Source: Telopea speciosissima
Lineage: Eukaryota; Streptophyta; Magnoliopsida; Proteales; Proteaceae
Length of the DNA: 64,000 nt
Direction: 5' to 3'
Assembly (NCBI RefSeq): GCF_018873765.1
Contig: NC_057925.1
Coordinates: 16,565,568 to 16,629,567 of the forward strand
Shown here: positions 1 through 11,916 of the stretch, one piece after another
How positions within the stretch are numbered: the stretch's first letter is position 1
Layout: each line of letters starts with the position of its first letter
Program-made: the position numbers and the translations under genes
The notes under the pieces: generated by a model
Databases searched by the model: none
Seen by the model: only the letters and a program-made list of their open reading frames with translations
What the model was told of the DNA's origin: nothing

Positions 1-251
1 AACGGATTAGTTTCTGTTAGGTTCGATTCAGATTTAAACATTCGATTTCTCTTTTGATACATAATGGGTTCAGATTGCACTTCCAAACGTAGACTTAATG
101 ATAATGGACAAATTGTGAGATCACCCTTTAAATCACACCACTTGGTCCGATCACAACCAATGGTATTAAAGAGGCTTTGTTATAAATGTGATGGTCAAGA
201 AAAACCATAATAACACTTGTGAAATAAGTTGAGTGAGGTTTACAGAGAGGA
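1..251. other. Unassigned flank, no gene seen
   Basis: AT-rich sequence left of the first Mutator-like element. I see no supported coding region. It may belong to the same older repeat that resumes after 1898. Confidence 0.4.
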
Positions 252-260
252 AAAAATTAT

Positions 261-1889
261 GGGTAATTTACACATACTATCCCTGAGGTTTGACGAAAGG
301 ATAATTTTATCCTCCAGTTTTGAAAAATTCTGCGTACCCCCCTGAGGTTTGCAAACAGTAACAAATAAGTCCATTCCATCACTTTATGACTAACAGTTTT
401 AAAAATAAGAGGTGAACTGACAAAATTACCCTTGCAAAAACAGAAGAAAAAAAAACCTGCAACTCAAAATCCTAAATCAAAATCCTAAATCAAAATCCTT
501 TCAACCCTTAAGGAATTTAGGATTTCAATTTGGGAAAAAAATCCCAAATCAAAATCCTTTCATTGCGATTGATGACTATTTGATCTGATTTTCAAACTCC
601 CCTGAATCGGTTATGTTAGGTCTTGATTCTGATTCAAACTAGTATAACTAAAGAAAGGGTACAATCCATCACCAGAGCTTCAACGCAAGGGAGGACTGGA
701 CTCTCTCACATCCCCATCTTTGTCTGCGATCATCAAGGTCTGTTCTCTCATTATCTTTTTTCCTTCTTTGTCTCTCCAACGTTCGCTTGCAGAAATAAGA
801 AGAAACCGTCTACAGATTTTCTTTTCTCTGCAAGTTCTGACATGATCCTTTTATGATGCTATTTTTCAATGTCTCTGTTGTGTTGTGGATCTTCTTTGCG
901 CCTTTAGAGAATGACCAATATCCTTTGAATTTCTTCTTTTGTTAGTTTATCATCTTGTTCTTGTTTGTTGTTCTCTTGATTTTGCCTTTCTGTGTCCAAT
1001 CTCCATTATTGAATCTCATAACTCATCCTAAAGATTTCAAGTTTTTATTTATAATAATTGTTTTTTATTAAAAATAAAAACGATGAACATCATTAATTGG
1101 GTCTCCCTTGTTGGATTTTGTTTGGCTTTTCAGAGCGATTGATGACTATGTATATGTAAGAAATTGAAGTACGGAGCCAAACATGAAAATGTCACGAACT
1201 AGGGTTTCTGAAACAACTATTTGATTTGGGATTTTTTTCCCAATTTGAAACCCTAACCAAAAGCATTCTAAGCGAACTGCAAGTTTCGTATGAGTCATTT
1301 ATTTTTGTTCTTCTTCTTGTCCCTCATCTGACCTCACCTCTCTTCTCTTTCTGTGTGATTTTATTGAACGAGATGACGAAAGATTATTTAAGCAGAAAAG
1401 TAGGAAGATCTTTACCTTACTGGGATTGTGCTCTGCAATAGATTCTATGAACCAAGCAAGAATCTGAGATAAATATAGCTTGACTCTTGCTTGCGTGATT
1501 ATTGGGTTGAATATCGTTTCATCTAGAGACACAGAGAAAGAGAAGCTTACAGCTCAAAACAAGAAAAAGAAATCCTAGTAAGCGATCAGAAGAGATCTAT
1601 GCATCTCTGGGTTGAAAGGGTTTTGAAACCTGCAACTCATCTTCCCCAATCGATTTGGGGAAGACTCGATTGGGGAAGATGAGTTGCAGGTTTTTTTTTT
1701 TTAATCTTTTTTTGTAAGGGTAATTTTGTCAGTTCACCTCTTATTTTTAACACTGTTAGTCATGAACTGATGGAATAGGCTTATTTGTTATTGTTTGCAA
1801 ACCTCAGGGGGGGTACGTAGAATTTTTCAAAACTGAGGGGTAAAATTATCCTTTCGTCAAACCTCAAGAGTGGTATGTGTAAATTACCC
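261..1889. mobile_element. Mutator-like element (MULE), non-autonomous, 9-bp TSD
   Basis: The left end begins GGGTAATTTACACATAC and the right end finishes with its reverse complement. The terminal inverted repeats are about 206 bp (261-466 and 1681-1889) and differ at scattered positions. The element is flanked on both sides by the 9-bp direct repeat AAAAATTAT (252-260 and 1890-1898). Long TIRs with a 9-bp TSD are the Mutator signature. The 1.2-kb interior has only short reading frames and possible exon-intron borders (an AAG/GT donor near 737 and a CAG acceptor near 792), but I recognise no transposase and no captured protein domain, so it depends on an autonomous partner. Confidence 0.88.
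1626..1693. repeat. Perfect hairpin at inner edge of the right MULE TIR
   Basis: Two 28-nt arms (1626-1653 and 1666-1693) pair perfectly around a 12-nt loop. The loop itself repeats part of the arm (TTGGGGAAG). The right arm overlaps the inner end of the right TIR, so the hairpin looks like a local inverted duplication of the TIR edge. Confidence 0.85.
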
Positions 1890-1898
1890 AAAAATTAT

Positions 1899-4388
1899 CT
1901 CTTCTCCATTAGGGTTTCACCATTGAAATAGCTTCTTCCATTAGGAGGTGACTGATACAAATGTTGCGTTCCTTACATTTGTGAATCTCAAGGTAACCTT
2001 AATCCTTCTATTGTTTTATAACAAATACCCTAATACGTGAGACGAGGCGTTTCTGACAACCAAGTTTTATTTACCATTCAACATCCTCCATTCCCCAATA
2101 ATTCGTATCAGAGCCGCCCTCATAATTGTTAGGGTTTTACCTTGTATTAGCGGAGATGTCTCCCTCGACAATCCTTCAAACTCCTTGTTCTTGTTAAAAT
2201 GAAACAATAAAAAAATGTTATTGCTTGCCTTTCAGCCTAATGGCCAGGAGTTGGCCAGCACACACCGTCATTGGTCGTCATACGTGCATGGCCCTTGCGT
2301 TCCCCCATAGAGAACGCCCCAGTCCCCACTTTTTAAACCTTTTTTAGATCACAATTTGTCAAAACGGGACCTGAAAACAAATATCGTTTGGTATGAACAT
2401 GTTTTAAACGGAGTGAGACGGTCAAAAATACAGTCAAACATTTCAGATTATGTATAAAAAAATAAGGTACGAATTTTAAACATTTAAATTTACAAAGCAC
2501 AAGATTTAAAAAAAAAAAAAAGCAATATAACATATGATACAATCACATATTATATTCCACCTAATTTAAAGTTGGGAATATCAACTAATGCACCGTGAAC
2601 ATGTGTTCCTTATCCAATGGCAATTTACATAATTAAATTGGAAATGGAATCACTTCGGATTGGATTGGAATGGATAGCAGATTGGAATGGAATTCCTTGG
2701 AATTAAATATAGCCAGCTACCCAAAGTACCACTCTTCCAAAAACAGAAAAACGTACTACCCCACATATATAGCACGGAAAGAAGGGTCATTGTCTATGGG
2801 TAAGAGTGAGACTTGACTTAGTCCTACATCGAGGAGAGTATAGGAAGAGAAACAGATGTGTTGTGGGTTTTTTTTCCTTTTTGTTTTTCATGGTAGAAAA
2901 GAGATTTATTTATTAAAGCGTGTCGAAGGCAAGTTATCCAAACAACAAAGCTTCAGCATGGGCCATGCGGGCTTGGGAGGAGAAACAGACACGCTACTAT
3001 AAAATAGAAAGAGAAATGTTTTATGCGTGTGATGTAGGGGCCACGCCCACACATGGGAGCGGAAATCACCGGCCCATGTGTTGGCGGCTAGGAAGAAGAA
3101 AGTGTTGAGAATAGTTGGCTAGGGTTTGGGGGACCCTATTGGAATTGACATTTTTGCCCCTCTTCTTTCTTTTGGGCTTCATTGCTCTTGTTTTGAGCCC
3201 ATGTAGGCTTTTGTGTTGCATTTGTCATGCCCATGTGGGCTTGTGTTGCATTGGACATGCCCATCATATTTGCTTTTGTGTTTCTTACTGGCCTTATGGG
3301 CTTGCATATTGTTGTCTTTTATGGACTTTTGTTTCCTTTTTTGAGACTTTAATACATTTTATATTCACCTAAAAACAATGATGGAGATTAAACAACATGA
3401 CTACGTAGAAGAAAACTAAGATTCTAAGCTGCTAATCATATACAGAGTACGTAAAACACACAAAAAGGAGATATCTAAACAACAACGTACATGGATGAAA
3501 TATTGACTATATAATACGAAATATGACAAGAAGGAGGTATGGCCACTATCATCGAGATAGGACCATACAGTTGATGTGTACATGAGCATGTAACCTTTAC
3601 CTTTAAGCTGCCCATAGTATATATAGGAAAACTAGGGTTTAGGTCGATGGGCTAATTACTAAATTGCCCTCACAGCCTGGGCATTAATGCAAGTAGGATT
3701 ATATTAGAACATATAAAGGGATATTACATAAATACCCTTACAGTAAAATCATATGACACCATAGGTGTGAGCAACCACGACCTAGAGAGGTAAGATTACA
3801 CACACCTTGCTTGTATACTCACAAAAAAAAAAAAAAAAAACAGGCGAAGACACAAGCAAAAAAAATATGAACAAAATAGTATAAGGATGAAGAAACTCAC
3901 CTACTCAGAGATGAACACTAGAAAGAGAAGGTTGGAGGCCGCTCTTAACTCAGAGGAGAAGGGGTTTCATGGACTCTCTCTCTCTCTCTCTCAGCTTGCC
4001 TTTGGTCTCAATCTTTACAGCAATTCAAAGACTTGCCAAAATTTTTAATAAGACTTTCAAAAATAAACCAAATACTAAGAGATCTACCAAAAGATTCCCT
4101 CTCAACATGAGAGACATGGTCTGATATTCCCTTATAGATTTTATATCATGCATGGTGGTGGTGGAACGGCTTTCGTAACGTGCCAATTTTATTTCATTCA
4201 CATCAGTACGCTACTTCAATAGTAAGTGATAGATACCCAGTAATTACAAGTTTGTTTTGGCAAGAGCTATTCCATTTGCAAGGGAGGCAACTAAATTTAA
4301 GCTTGGGTTCTTACTTACAATTTGAATAGTCAAAAGAAAGGTAAATCAATGGTTGGAAAATTATTTGTTTTGAGGGACAAGGATAGTA
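1899..4388. other. Long intergenic stretch, degraded repeats, no gene
   Basis: No supported gene. 2105-2115 reads like a decayed initiator-tRNA primer site (TATCAGAGCC), hinting at an old LTR retrotransposon leader. 3170-3310 contains imperfect short repeats built on a GCCCATGTGGGCTT-like unit. 3822-3840 is an A-run and 3976-3993 a (CT)n microsatellite. Short reading frames here (for example 2920-3108 and 3115-3372) have low-complexity or unrecognisable products. Confidence 0.4.
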
Positions 4389-4404
4389 AGAGATAAGAGA
4401 AGAT

Positions 4405-4670
4405 TTTTATTTTTTTTTGTTAGATCCTATCGACGGCCCATTGGCCACTAGGAATTGGCATCCCAAGTCCAGGAAGGGAGGTCAATGTGAGGGGGGGGAG
4501 GGGAGGGGCAAGGGGAAATAACAAGATGTTTATCCATCTAATAGGGGGAGAGTCACTTATCAAAAAAAAAAAAAAAAATAGGGGGAGAGTCGAACCAGTG
4601 ACCTATCCCTGGACTTAAACCAGCACACTACTACACTGGCAACCACCACTATGCCGAAAGGCACTTCCCA
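4405..4670 (-). mobile_element. SINE-like retroposon with TSD
   Basis: Read on the minus strand, the sequence contains a tRNA-type B box (GGTTCGACTCTCC, near 4584-4596), an A-box-like stretch further upstream, and ends in an A-rich tail (T-run at 4408-4420 on the plus strand). It is flanked by AGAGATAAGAGAAGAT (4389-4404) and AGAGATGAGAAGAT (4671-4684), a convincing slightly diverged TSD. A 12-bp segment (GGGGGAGAGTC) is present twice around an internal A-run at 4562-4578, so two insertions or a slippage event may be merged. Confidence 0.65.
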
Positions 4671-4724
4671 AGAGATGAGAAGATAATCATAGTTCTTTTT
4701 ATTTACTTATTATGAGAGAATAAG

Positions 4725-6375
4725 AATATTGTCTTTGAAGGCTTCTTACATTTACTGGACATGAGTTTTTGGAATCCTCTAATATCAAGAAAATTGAGGC
4801 TCTTATGAGTGATTTTCTTTGGAAAGGAAGGGAGATAATAACAAATTCTCTCATACTAAGAGTTGGGCCTCATTGTGTCTTCCAAAGAAAGAAGGGGGTC
4901 GTAGTTTGAGAAGGGTTAAAGAAATAAGCAAAGCGGGCCTCTTAAAGCTTATTTGGAGGACTGCTGAGAAGAAGAAGGGTTTATGGATCAATTGAGTGTA
5001 TTATAAATACCTCAAGACTGATTCACTCTGGACTATTTATTGTGCCTCAAACGCAAGCTGGGCTTGGAGAAAGTTGCTTAAGATTAGATCAATGGTAATT
5101 GATGATATCAAAAGCAAGATAGGGGATGGATCCTCCACCAAGCTTTGGATTGATAAATGACACCCAAGTGGTATTCTTCTCCTGCAATTTGGGGAAAGAA
5201 TTGTTGTTGGTGAAGCCTAATTTGATCCAGAAAGTGCAGTTGAGATCTTCGGAGGGTCGTTTCGGCCTCGAAACGACCTCGGAATGCCGAAAAATGGCGG
5301 AGCTACATGGAGTTGGAGTTGTGTTGGGCTCATTGAGATCTTCAAAATGAGTACTTTTGAGCCATATGTTATGTTTTGGTTTTACCCTTTTTTTTTGGAA
5401 AATTTGGGCCAAGGGCACTTTTGTACTTTCTGGGGTTAGGGCTTCCCTATATAATGTTCTTATCTCTTTGAGATGGGGTTAAGAGGGTTTGTAACATTTC
5501 CAGAAAAAAATAGTGAAATCTGTTCTATTCCTCGACCGTGGATGTAGCTTCCCATCTTGGGGGTGAACCACGTAAATCTCTGTGTTGTGCGTTGTGTGTG
5601 CTTTATTTATTCCGTTTTTCTTCTGCAAATCGCCATTCTGGGCATTGTTTTTCTTAACAAGAATCAGATACGATATAGGCTCTTCCAGAATGGCCCTTGT
5701 GTCTTCCATCATATCAAATGGTTCTTGGAACCTGTGTACCCGTCCTTTGGTTTCGGCAAGTCTTGCTTATGTCTGGGATCAGTTGTATACCATTCCCCTT
5801 GGTGCTCCTGGTACCGAGGATGTGGTTCAATGGGTTCTCTCTTCTTCAAAGCTTTTCTCCTCAGCTTCTGCTTGGGAACTTATTTGGTCTAAAGGGACCT
5901 TTGTCCAATGTTGGAAGGTGGTGTGGTTCAAGCATCATATTCCTCCTAGGCATAGTTTTTTACATGGAGAGCCTTGACTCAATCGTTCCTCAACGAGGAT
6001 TTCCTAAGTCATAGGAATATCTCCATTCCTAACTATTTCCTTTATTGGAATACTATGAAAGACATCGATCATTTGTTTTTCAGATGCCCTTTCTCTTTTA
6101 GTATATGGAAAGGTGTGCTTCAGAAATGCTGGCCTTTCCTTCCTTTAAGTGAATCTGGAGCTCAATCACCTTTGATATTAAGACTAAGGTCAACATCTTT
6201 AGGCTTCAACTCTTGATTATGCTAAATACAGGTATATTGTTTCCTCTTGGGGTCTTCAGATAAGGTTTATTTAGTCTTTTGTCTCCTTTGTTGTTTGTAG
6301 TTTTCTTTCGACTTAGTCTTGTCTCTTTAAGTATTGTATTTCTTTCTTTCTTTTAATATTCTATTCATCCAAAAA
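4725..6375 (+). pseudogene. LINE remnant (post-RT and zinc-binding region), split by a solo LTR
   Basis: Translation in shifting frames gives the typical C-terminal part of a plant L1-type LINE ORF2. A segment with DFLWKG, KSWASLCLPKK and GLLKLIW precedes the insertion (4790-5190). After it come an RYDIG-containing segment (5665-5977) and a zf-RVT-like stretch with RNISIPN and DIDHLFFRCPFSFSIWK (5985-6170). Several stops and frameshifts are present, so it is dead. The reading resumes directly after the solo LTR at 5202-5659, which therefore inserted later. The 3' end is around 6375 in an A-rich stretch. No reverse transcriptase core is left. Confidence 0.75.
5202..5659 (+). mobile_element. 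Solo LTR inserted in the LINE (TSD agaat)
   Basis: The block starts TGTTGTTGG and ends CTTAACA. It is flanked by the 5-bp repeat AGAAT at 5197-5201 and 5660-5664. It has a TATA-like CTATATAATG near 5451 and the transcript-end style of copia LTRs. There is no internal region, so this is the product of LTR-LTR recombination. LINE coding sequence flanks it on both sides. Confidence 0.85.
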
Positions 6376-6653
6376 AATATATAGTATATTAAAGACTACA
6401 TACTTCCATAAATTTTATATAAAGGAAGAAAGAGATTTTCTAATGAACATGTTGGTTTATAGAGACTAAAGACCTGACCCTTAATTTGTTTTCGTGGTAA
6501 AATTCTTTGTGGGTTTCTTATTATATTTATTTATTTATTTATTATTTAATAAATAATTTTTTATTAAAAGAAAGGAAGGAAATAAATAATATATAATAAG
6601 AAGAACGTGTTATGCCAAGACCAGCCCAGGGGTGTACCGGCCTTTTCCCATAA
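6376..6653. other. AT-rich spacer
   Basis: Simple TTTA/AAAT-rich DNA between the LINE and the Pack-MULE. Nothing coding is seen. Confidence 0.5.
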
Positions 6654-6662
6654 TTATTTATA

Positions 6663-8227
6663 GGGTAAAGTACACGTACCCCCTAGAATACACCTAATAT
6701 TCCTCGTACACGCCTGAGCGGTTCAATATTCCACGTACCTTCCCTCAATATTCCACCCACCACCCCTGCTTTACATCTCAAATGCCATTTAAATCCACAC
6801 CAAGTATTAAATGATAAAAAATGACCAAATTACCCTTTCTTCTATTTGTTCTAAAATCTAAAAAGACCTAATTGCCCTGACCTATTTGCTAAAATTGAAA
6901 AAGACCAAAATACCCTCATCTTCCCCAAATCATCATCTTCCTTTAAATACCCACCACAACACCATTAACACCATCACCATCCTGAAGCCCCATCTCCAGC
7001 ACCACCACAATACAATATAATGAACCACTCACCATCTCATACACTTACCATATCACACACTCTGTGTTTTCTGCAACTGAGAGACAGAGAGAGAACGTCG
7101 ATAAACAGTTCAATAGCGTCACTAGTGCTACCATGGAAGACAAAGATCGTCCTCACCATCCTCTCCACAGTTACAGATACCGTGTGTCACCTTAACGATA
7201 CCATCAACCGCCGTTTGCTCAAGTTCTTAGAAGTCAAAGCCCCTGCAAACAACAAACCCATAAGAGGTGTCAAAACCTCCGACGTCACCGTCGACGCAAA
7301 CCGAGATCTCAGGTTTCGCCTCTTCACCCCAACCAAGACCACCAAAGGTGACGTTATTCCTCTCCCCGTCATCATCTTCTTCCACGGCGGAGAATTCTCT
7401 CTCCTCACAGCCGATTCCAAACTATGACGAAGTTTGCCTTCAATCCGCCATTAAATTCCAAGCCGTCATTGTCTCTGTCAATTACCGTCTCACACCAGAG
7501 CACCGATTTCCTTGACAAAACCAATTTCGACAAATTTGGTTTCCCGGCACATGCCGATCTCTCCAAGTGCTTCCTCACCGACGAATGAATCGACTGGGGT
7601 TTCTAAGATGGACCAAGACTATGAAAGTTAGGTTTATTCTTTCGGATCTCAATCAAACAACTGATTGGTGAGAGAGAGAGTACCTTTGTCGGTGCTTCCC
7701 ATTGCTGCAATTGAGAGATTGGATCTATTCTAAAAGCTACTGCTTGTGAGAACTCACCGTTGTTCTCATGAAAATAGGGGCAGGGAAGCTCGCTATAAAC
7801 ACCTCTTTTAAAATAGGGGCAGGGGCGCTTACGATATTTGGTCTTGGTGTTCCTTGTTGGAGGAGTTGGAGGTGGCGGTGGTGGTGGGGCTTCACGGTGG
7901 TGATGGTGTTAATGGTGGGTGGCGGTGGTGGTGATGGTGGTGGGTATTTAAAAGAAGATGATTTGGAGAAGATGAGGGTATTTTGGTCTTTTTCAATTTT
8001 AACAAATAGGTCAGGGCAATTAGGTCTTTTTAGATTTTACAAAGGATAGAAGAAAGGGTAATTTGGTTATTTTTTAGCATTAAATACTTGGTGTGGACTT
8101 AAATGGCATTTGAGGTGTAAAGCAGGGGTGATACGTGGAATATTGAGGAGTGGTATGTGGAATATTGAGCCATTTAGGGGGTATGAGAAATATTGGGTGC
8201 ATTCTAGGGGGTACGTGTACTTTACCC
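6663..8227. mobile_element. Pack-MULE carrying a carboxylesterase fragment
   Basis: Both ends read GGGTAAAGTACACGTACCCC inward, and the terminal inverted repeats extend for roughly 330-340 bp (about 6663-7005 and 7885-8227) at high identity. The 9-bp TSD TTATTTATA is present at 6654-6662 and 8228-8236. The interior holds a host-gene fragment of the plant carboxylesterase family (7108-7598) instead of a transposase, followed by GGTGGT-rich simple sequence (7855-7945). That combination defines a Pack-MULE. Confidence 0.92.
7108..7598 (+). pseudogene. Captured carboxylesterase (CXE, alpha/beta-hydrolase) fragment
   Basis: The translation resembles the N-terminal third of plant CXE/GID1-like hydrolases. 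LPWKTKI and INRRLLKF lead into RFRLFTP and the oxyanion-hole motif FFHGGEF (family consensus HGGGF, so one Gly is Glu here). After a frameshift near 7420 it continues as SVNYRLTPEHRFP, the next family hallmark. A small deletion and second frame change follow near 7510, then AHADLSKCFLT. It stops at 7588, just before the GDSAGG nucleophile motif would be expected. The catalytic Ser, Asp and His are therefore absent and no esterase activity is possible. No introns are visible in the captured part. The best match by memory is the CXE18-like group, but only the family is certain. Confidence 0.85.
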
Positions 8228-8236
8228 TTATTTATA

Positions 8237-8595
8237 AGATCTCTATAACTGATTAGTGATTTCCGAGGCCCACACTAAGGACAAGGTTTGGTTCAACTGG
8301 AGATAAATTATGTGTATATTTATTTTTAATGTCACATGTCTACTTTACAATCATATTATAGAAATCCAAGAGTCTAATGGTGGTGGGCCTATTTAGTACA
8401 TAATAGCTAGTGTGTTTGATCAATCAAAAGTTGTATCAGCTCCGTTTGTGCAAGGGCAATTAAAGAAAAAGAAAGTGGAAATTTTCAAATCTAAAAAAAA
8501 AAAATCTTTTATGATTACTTCCTCATGTAATTATATTATTAATTCTAAATCATTTAATATTTAGTTATTAAATTTCACTTTATTTTATAGGCTGA
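8237..8595. other. AT-rich spacer, no gene
   Basis: No coding potential. An A-run at 8492-8505 is the only marked feature. Confidence 0.45.
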
Positions 8596-8912
8596 GCCAT
8601 CCGTTTACATCTCTGCCTTGTGTAACCCGTACCTTTCTCCCCCTAGCGGATACAATTCACTCTCAATCCATATCTCTTAGATCATGATTCTATTTTCCTC
8701 ATACTTTAGAATCTACTGAATCTTCAAAAACCCTCAAGATCATTATTTATTTAATTTTTTATTATTAAGTATTTGAATTTTTTTCAGGATGGATTTTTAG
8801 CGAAGTATTCTGATATTTTTCAAAATATCTCTAAACAAATACGGATGTTCCTAAACGGATACGGATGCAGATCGAATTCGGATTTTCAGATATCCATTTA
8901 CATCCCTAATTA
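8596..8912 (-). repeat. Copy of the hAT-like MITE family also found at 21694-22076
   Basis: Read on the minus strand it begins TAGGGATGTAAATGG and shares a long, easily aligned segment with 21694-21970. Both include a run around AATGATCTTGAGGGTTTTT, an ATTGTATCCGCTAGGGGGAG block and an AAGGCAGAGATGTAAAC end. The copy here is in inverted orientation relative to the other. No clear TSD was found, so this copy may be truncated. Confidence 0.7.
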
Positions 8913-9672
8913 CAAATAAGCTTAAATGGGTAGAGTTATAGAAAGAGTTTGAAGAAACCAAGAGGCAGATAAGCCTTCATAGTCATTAGGGGCTTGCATT
9001 GATTGAGACTAAAAAAAAAACAAGAAATTTTCAGTGAAGGATCGAGAAATTAGGCATTCCTACGTCCTGCTACACCCAACCTAGCATAGCCAATGAAGAA
9101 AAAGCTTTACTAATATATACAAAGGGCACGCTAGCGCCCCAGTATGTAGAACTCTCTATCTTCTTGGGTAGATAATCGTCCGTCTTTCATTCGGATAGTA
9201 AGTAGTTTTTATAATAATAAATCAAGCCAAGAATAATAATAGAATTGACATTTAAATTTCACTTTACTTTGTAATCATATCCCTTTGATTTGAAATATAA
9301 AATAAAAAATTACATGTAAAATGTATCATTACTAATTATGATAAGAAATTTAAATAGTTTATATAATTACATGTGGTAATGATAACAATTTTTTATTTTA
9401 GGTTTGCAATTTTTCACTCCCTTCACTTTAATTTCCCTTGCAACCAAACGTATCCATCATGAATGTTAATGGGGGAAATGTACGTGCAGGTGAAAATTAC
9501 CGGTCATGTATGTATTCAGAGGATAATAGAATGAATGGAATATGGGCATGTGAATCAATAATATTAGCTTATTGAAGGTAAGTTTTTTTTCTTATAGGTA
9601 GTAAATAAATTATCGAAAAAAAAAAAAAAAAGAGAATATAAATGGGAGAAGCCCCGAACCCACGAACCAAAT
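8913..9672. other. Intergenic, no gene
   Basis: AT-rich DNA with an A-run at 9617-9633. CCCTTGCAACCAAACG near 9436 recurs near 28237, pointing to an unclassified dispersed repeat. Confidence 0.4.
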
Positions 9673-9685
9673 AAAAGGGTAGTGA

Positions 9686-11741
9686 CAAGGATGGTAGTCC
9701 TTTTGAGAATTTCACGGCCTCCAGAGGTATCCGACAAGGATGCCCCCTGAGCCCCTATCTTTTCCTGGTGGCTATGGAGGTCCTTTCTAGACTTCTGACT
9801 ACTTATCGTGATTTGAATATATTTCATGGTATTAAGATTTCCAGAACTGGCCCTGAAATATCTCATCTCCTATTTGCTAATGATATCTTCATCTTCTGTC
9901 GGGCAAATCCGAATGACCTTCTGACCATCAAGGCTGTCCTGGACCTTTTTTCTGACCTTTCAGGTCAACAAATTAATCTATCCAAGAGTAGTTGTCACTT
10001 TAGTAAGAATGTCCCCCGTGAAACTAGACATTCCTTCTGCTCCCTGATTGGAATTAAGGAGATGGCTAAAGATTCCATTTATCTGGGCACTAGTTTGTTT
10101 CATGGCAGGTCAAAAGTTAAGGAACTGGAGGGGGTGATTAATAGGATGCAAAGGAAGCTGGCGTCCTGGAAACTTAATCATTTATCTTATGCCGGCCGCG
10201 GTATTCTTCTCAAATCTGTGCTTGCTTCTACCCCGGCCTACCTTATGAATTGCTTTAAATTTCCAATAACCTACCGTAGAATTGATTCTCTTTGCCTTAA
10301 TTTTTGGCTGAGTAATTGCAGTAGGAACAAGAAGAAGACCTCTCTTGTCTCTTGGGATAAAATGTGTTTATCTAAATCCTATGGGGGATTGGGCTTCCAC
10401 AAGGCTGAAATCCATAACAATGCTCTACTTTTGAAACTCAGCTGGAGACTCATCACTAAACCCTGCTCTTTGTGGGCTCGAGTACTTAAAGCCAAATACT
10501 TCCCAAAACTCTCTTTTTTCGATCCCTCTACTAGAGCCAGGAAAGGCTCATGGACTTGGAATAGTATCTCTCAGGTAATCCCTGACCTAGAAAAGCTTGC
10601 GATTAAAAAGATTGGCAATGGCAAATCCACTTTCTTTTGGTTTGATAGATGGGTTCCAACCATACCAGGTAACCTCTTTACCTCAAACACCTCTTTGATT
10701 AAACCTTCAGATAAAGCACAGGTTGTTAGTTCTTTCTTACAAGGAAATATTTGGAATTCTGATCTGCTTAATAAATGTGTACCTCGAATACTATCTTCTC
10801 GTACTCAATCTTTGTTAATCATTGATTCTGAGGATAAATGGTGGTGCTTAAAAGCCAAAAATGGAACCCTCACTACTAAATTGCTGCTCGTTATCTTACC
10901 TCAAATTCTAGTAATTTATCTGTTGTAGAACTACATTGGTGGAAGTTTGTTTGAAAACTTCAAATTCACCCAAGATTTAAGATTTTCTTCTGGCGTTTGC
11001 TAAATGCAGGAAGTCCTACCAGGGCTACTCTATCGAAATGGATCTAGATTGACTCCTCATGTGCTCTTTGTGGAAATGGTGTTGAATCCTCATGGTACCT
11101 TTTCATTTCTTGTGATTGGGTTAAACACATCTGGGCAACAGGACCTTTGGGGTTAAGAACTGATTCCTTGACATTTGATAGTATTAAGACTTTATGTTTT
11201 TTTTTTATTCTCTTCTCAGGCCGGACAAACAATTGGTTGTGTGGGTTTTTAGTGTGTTTTTTATAACTTGTTATTTTATCTGGACTGCTATAAACAGGTT
11301 TATTCATGCCTCACAATTGGCTGATCCATTATGGGTGATCCATTGCACTCAAAAATGGATCACACATCAGAATTTACTCCCCCCCTCCTTTTCCTCCCTG
11401 GTTGTAATGGATGTTACTGGACCTATCTCGCTTAGTAATTATAGCTTTCAACTAACTCTGCTCAAGTTTCTTGTTTTGATATGTGCAGGATACTATATTA
11501 CATGACTAAACCTCGCAGGATGGTCATATTTCTTTTTGATAGATGGCAGGATCAAGTTTTTTGATACAGGAACTATTCCTCTTCGGGATGACCTTACAAC
11601 ACTCCTTTTAGCAATTCGTAAAGGAATTGACCATGCAACCTACATTGGGTTGAAGATTAAAGAAGTTTGGAGTGAAAACCAGTTCATTTCAGATACTCTT
11701 TCATCTCCCACCAAATGCCTATGGCCGTGGAACTTATTTAA

Positions 11742-11772
<31 letters not shown>

Positions 11773-11916
11773 CTCTTATCACACTCAAGAAGTGAATTTT
11801 GTTAAGGATGGTAACCACCTTTGTATTGCTCTAGCTAGAAATATGGCTAAGAATGCTTGTAATATAGACTATGTTTATATATAATTTTTTATAATATTTT
11901 CTTCTCATAAAAAAAG
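9686..11916 (+). mobile_element. 5'-truncated LINE with TSD
   Basis: This L1-type element starts inside the reverse transcriptase domain and runs to an A-rich tail (11909-11920). The flanking sequences AAAAGGGTAGTGA (9673-9685) and AAAAAGGTAGTGA (11917-11929) match at 12 of 13 positions and are a good TSD. 5' truncation is typical of target-primed reverse transcription. Downstream of the RT frame lie a zinc-binding region (about 10929-11130, with KIFFWRLLNAG and CALCGNGVESS) and an RNase H-like tail (about 11530-11840, with DGRIKFFDTG and AIRKGIDHA). That tail is interrupted by a (TA)n run at 11749-11772. Confidence 0.87.
9690..10928 (+). pseudogene. LINE ORF2 fragment: RT C-terminal part, catalytic Asp mutated
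   Basis: An open frame of 412 codons begins at the truncation point, because the upstream part of the protein is missing. It shows RGIRQGCPLSPYLFLVAME (RT finger/palm), then LLFANDIFIF at the place of the catalytic F-A-D-D motif, then the GQQINLSKS thumb region and the long post-RT segment with WKLNHLSYAGRG and GKSTFFWFDRW. The first catalytic Asp is Asn (codon AAT at 9879-9881), a G-to-A change that should abolish polymerisation. The frame ends at 10928, but homologous zinc-binding sequence continues in another frame. In this family ORF2 is normally over 1200 aa with an N-terminal endonuclease, absent here. Confidence 0.85.

Noticed and set aside
2098..2116. Initiator-tRNA primer site of an LTR retrotransposon (TATCAGAGCC)
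   Set aside because: No LTR end adjoins it and no gag or pol follows; kept only as a hint in the intergenic entry.
7768..8049. 93-codon Gly/Trp-rich frame
   Set aside because: It crosses GGTGGT simple sequence and the right TIR of the Pack-MULE.
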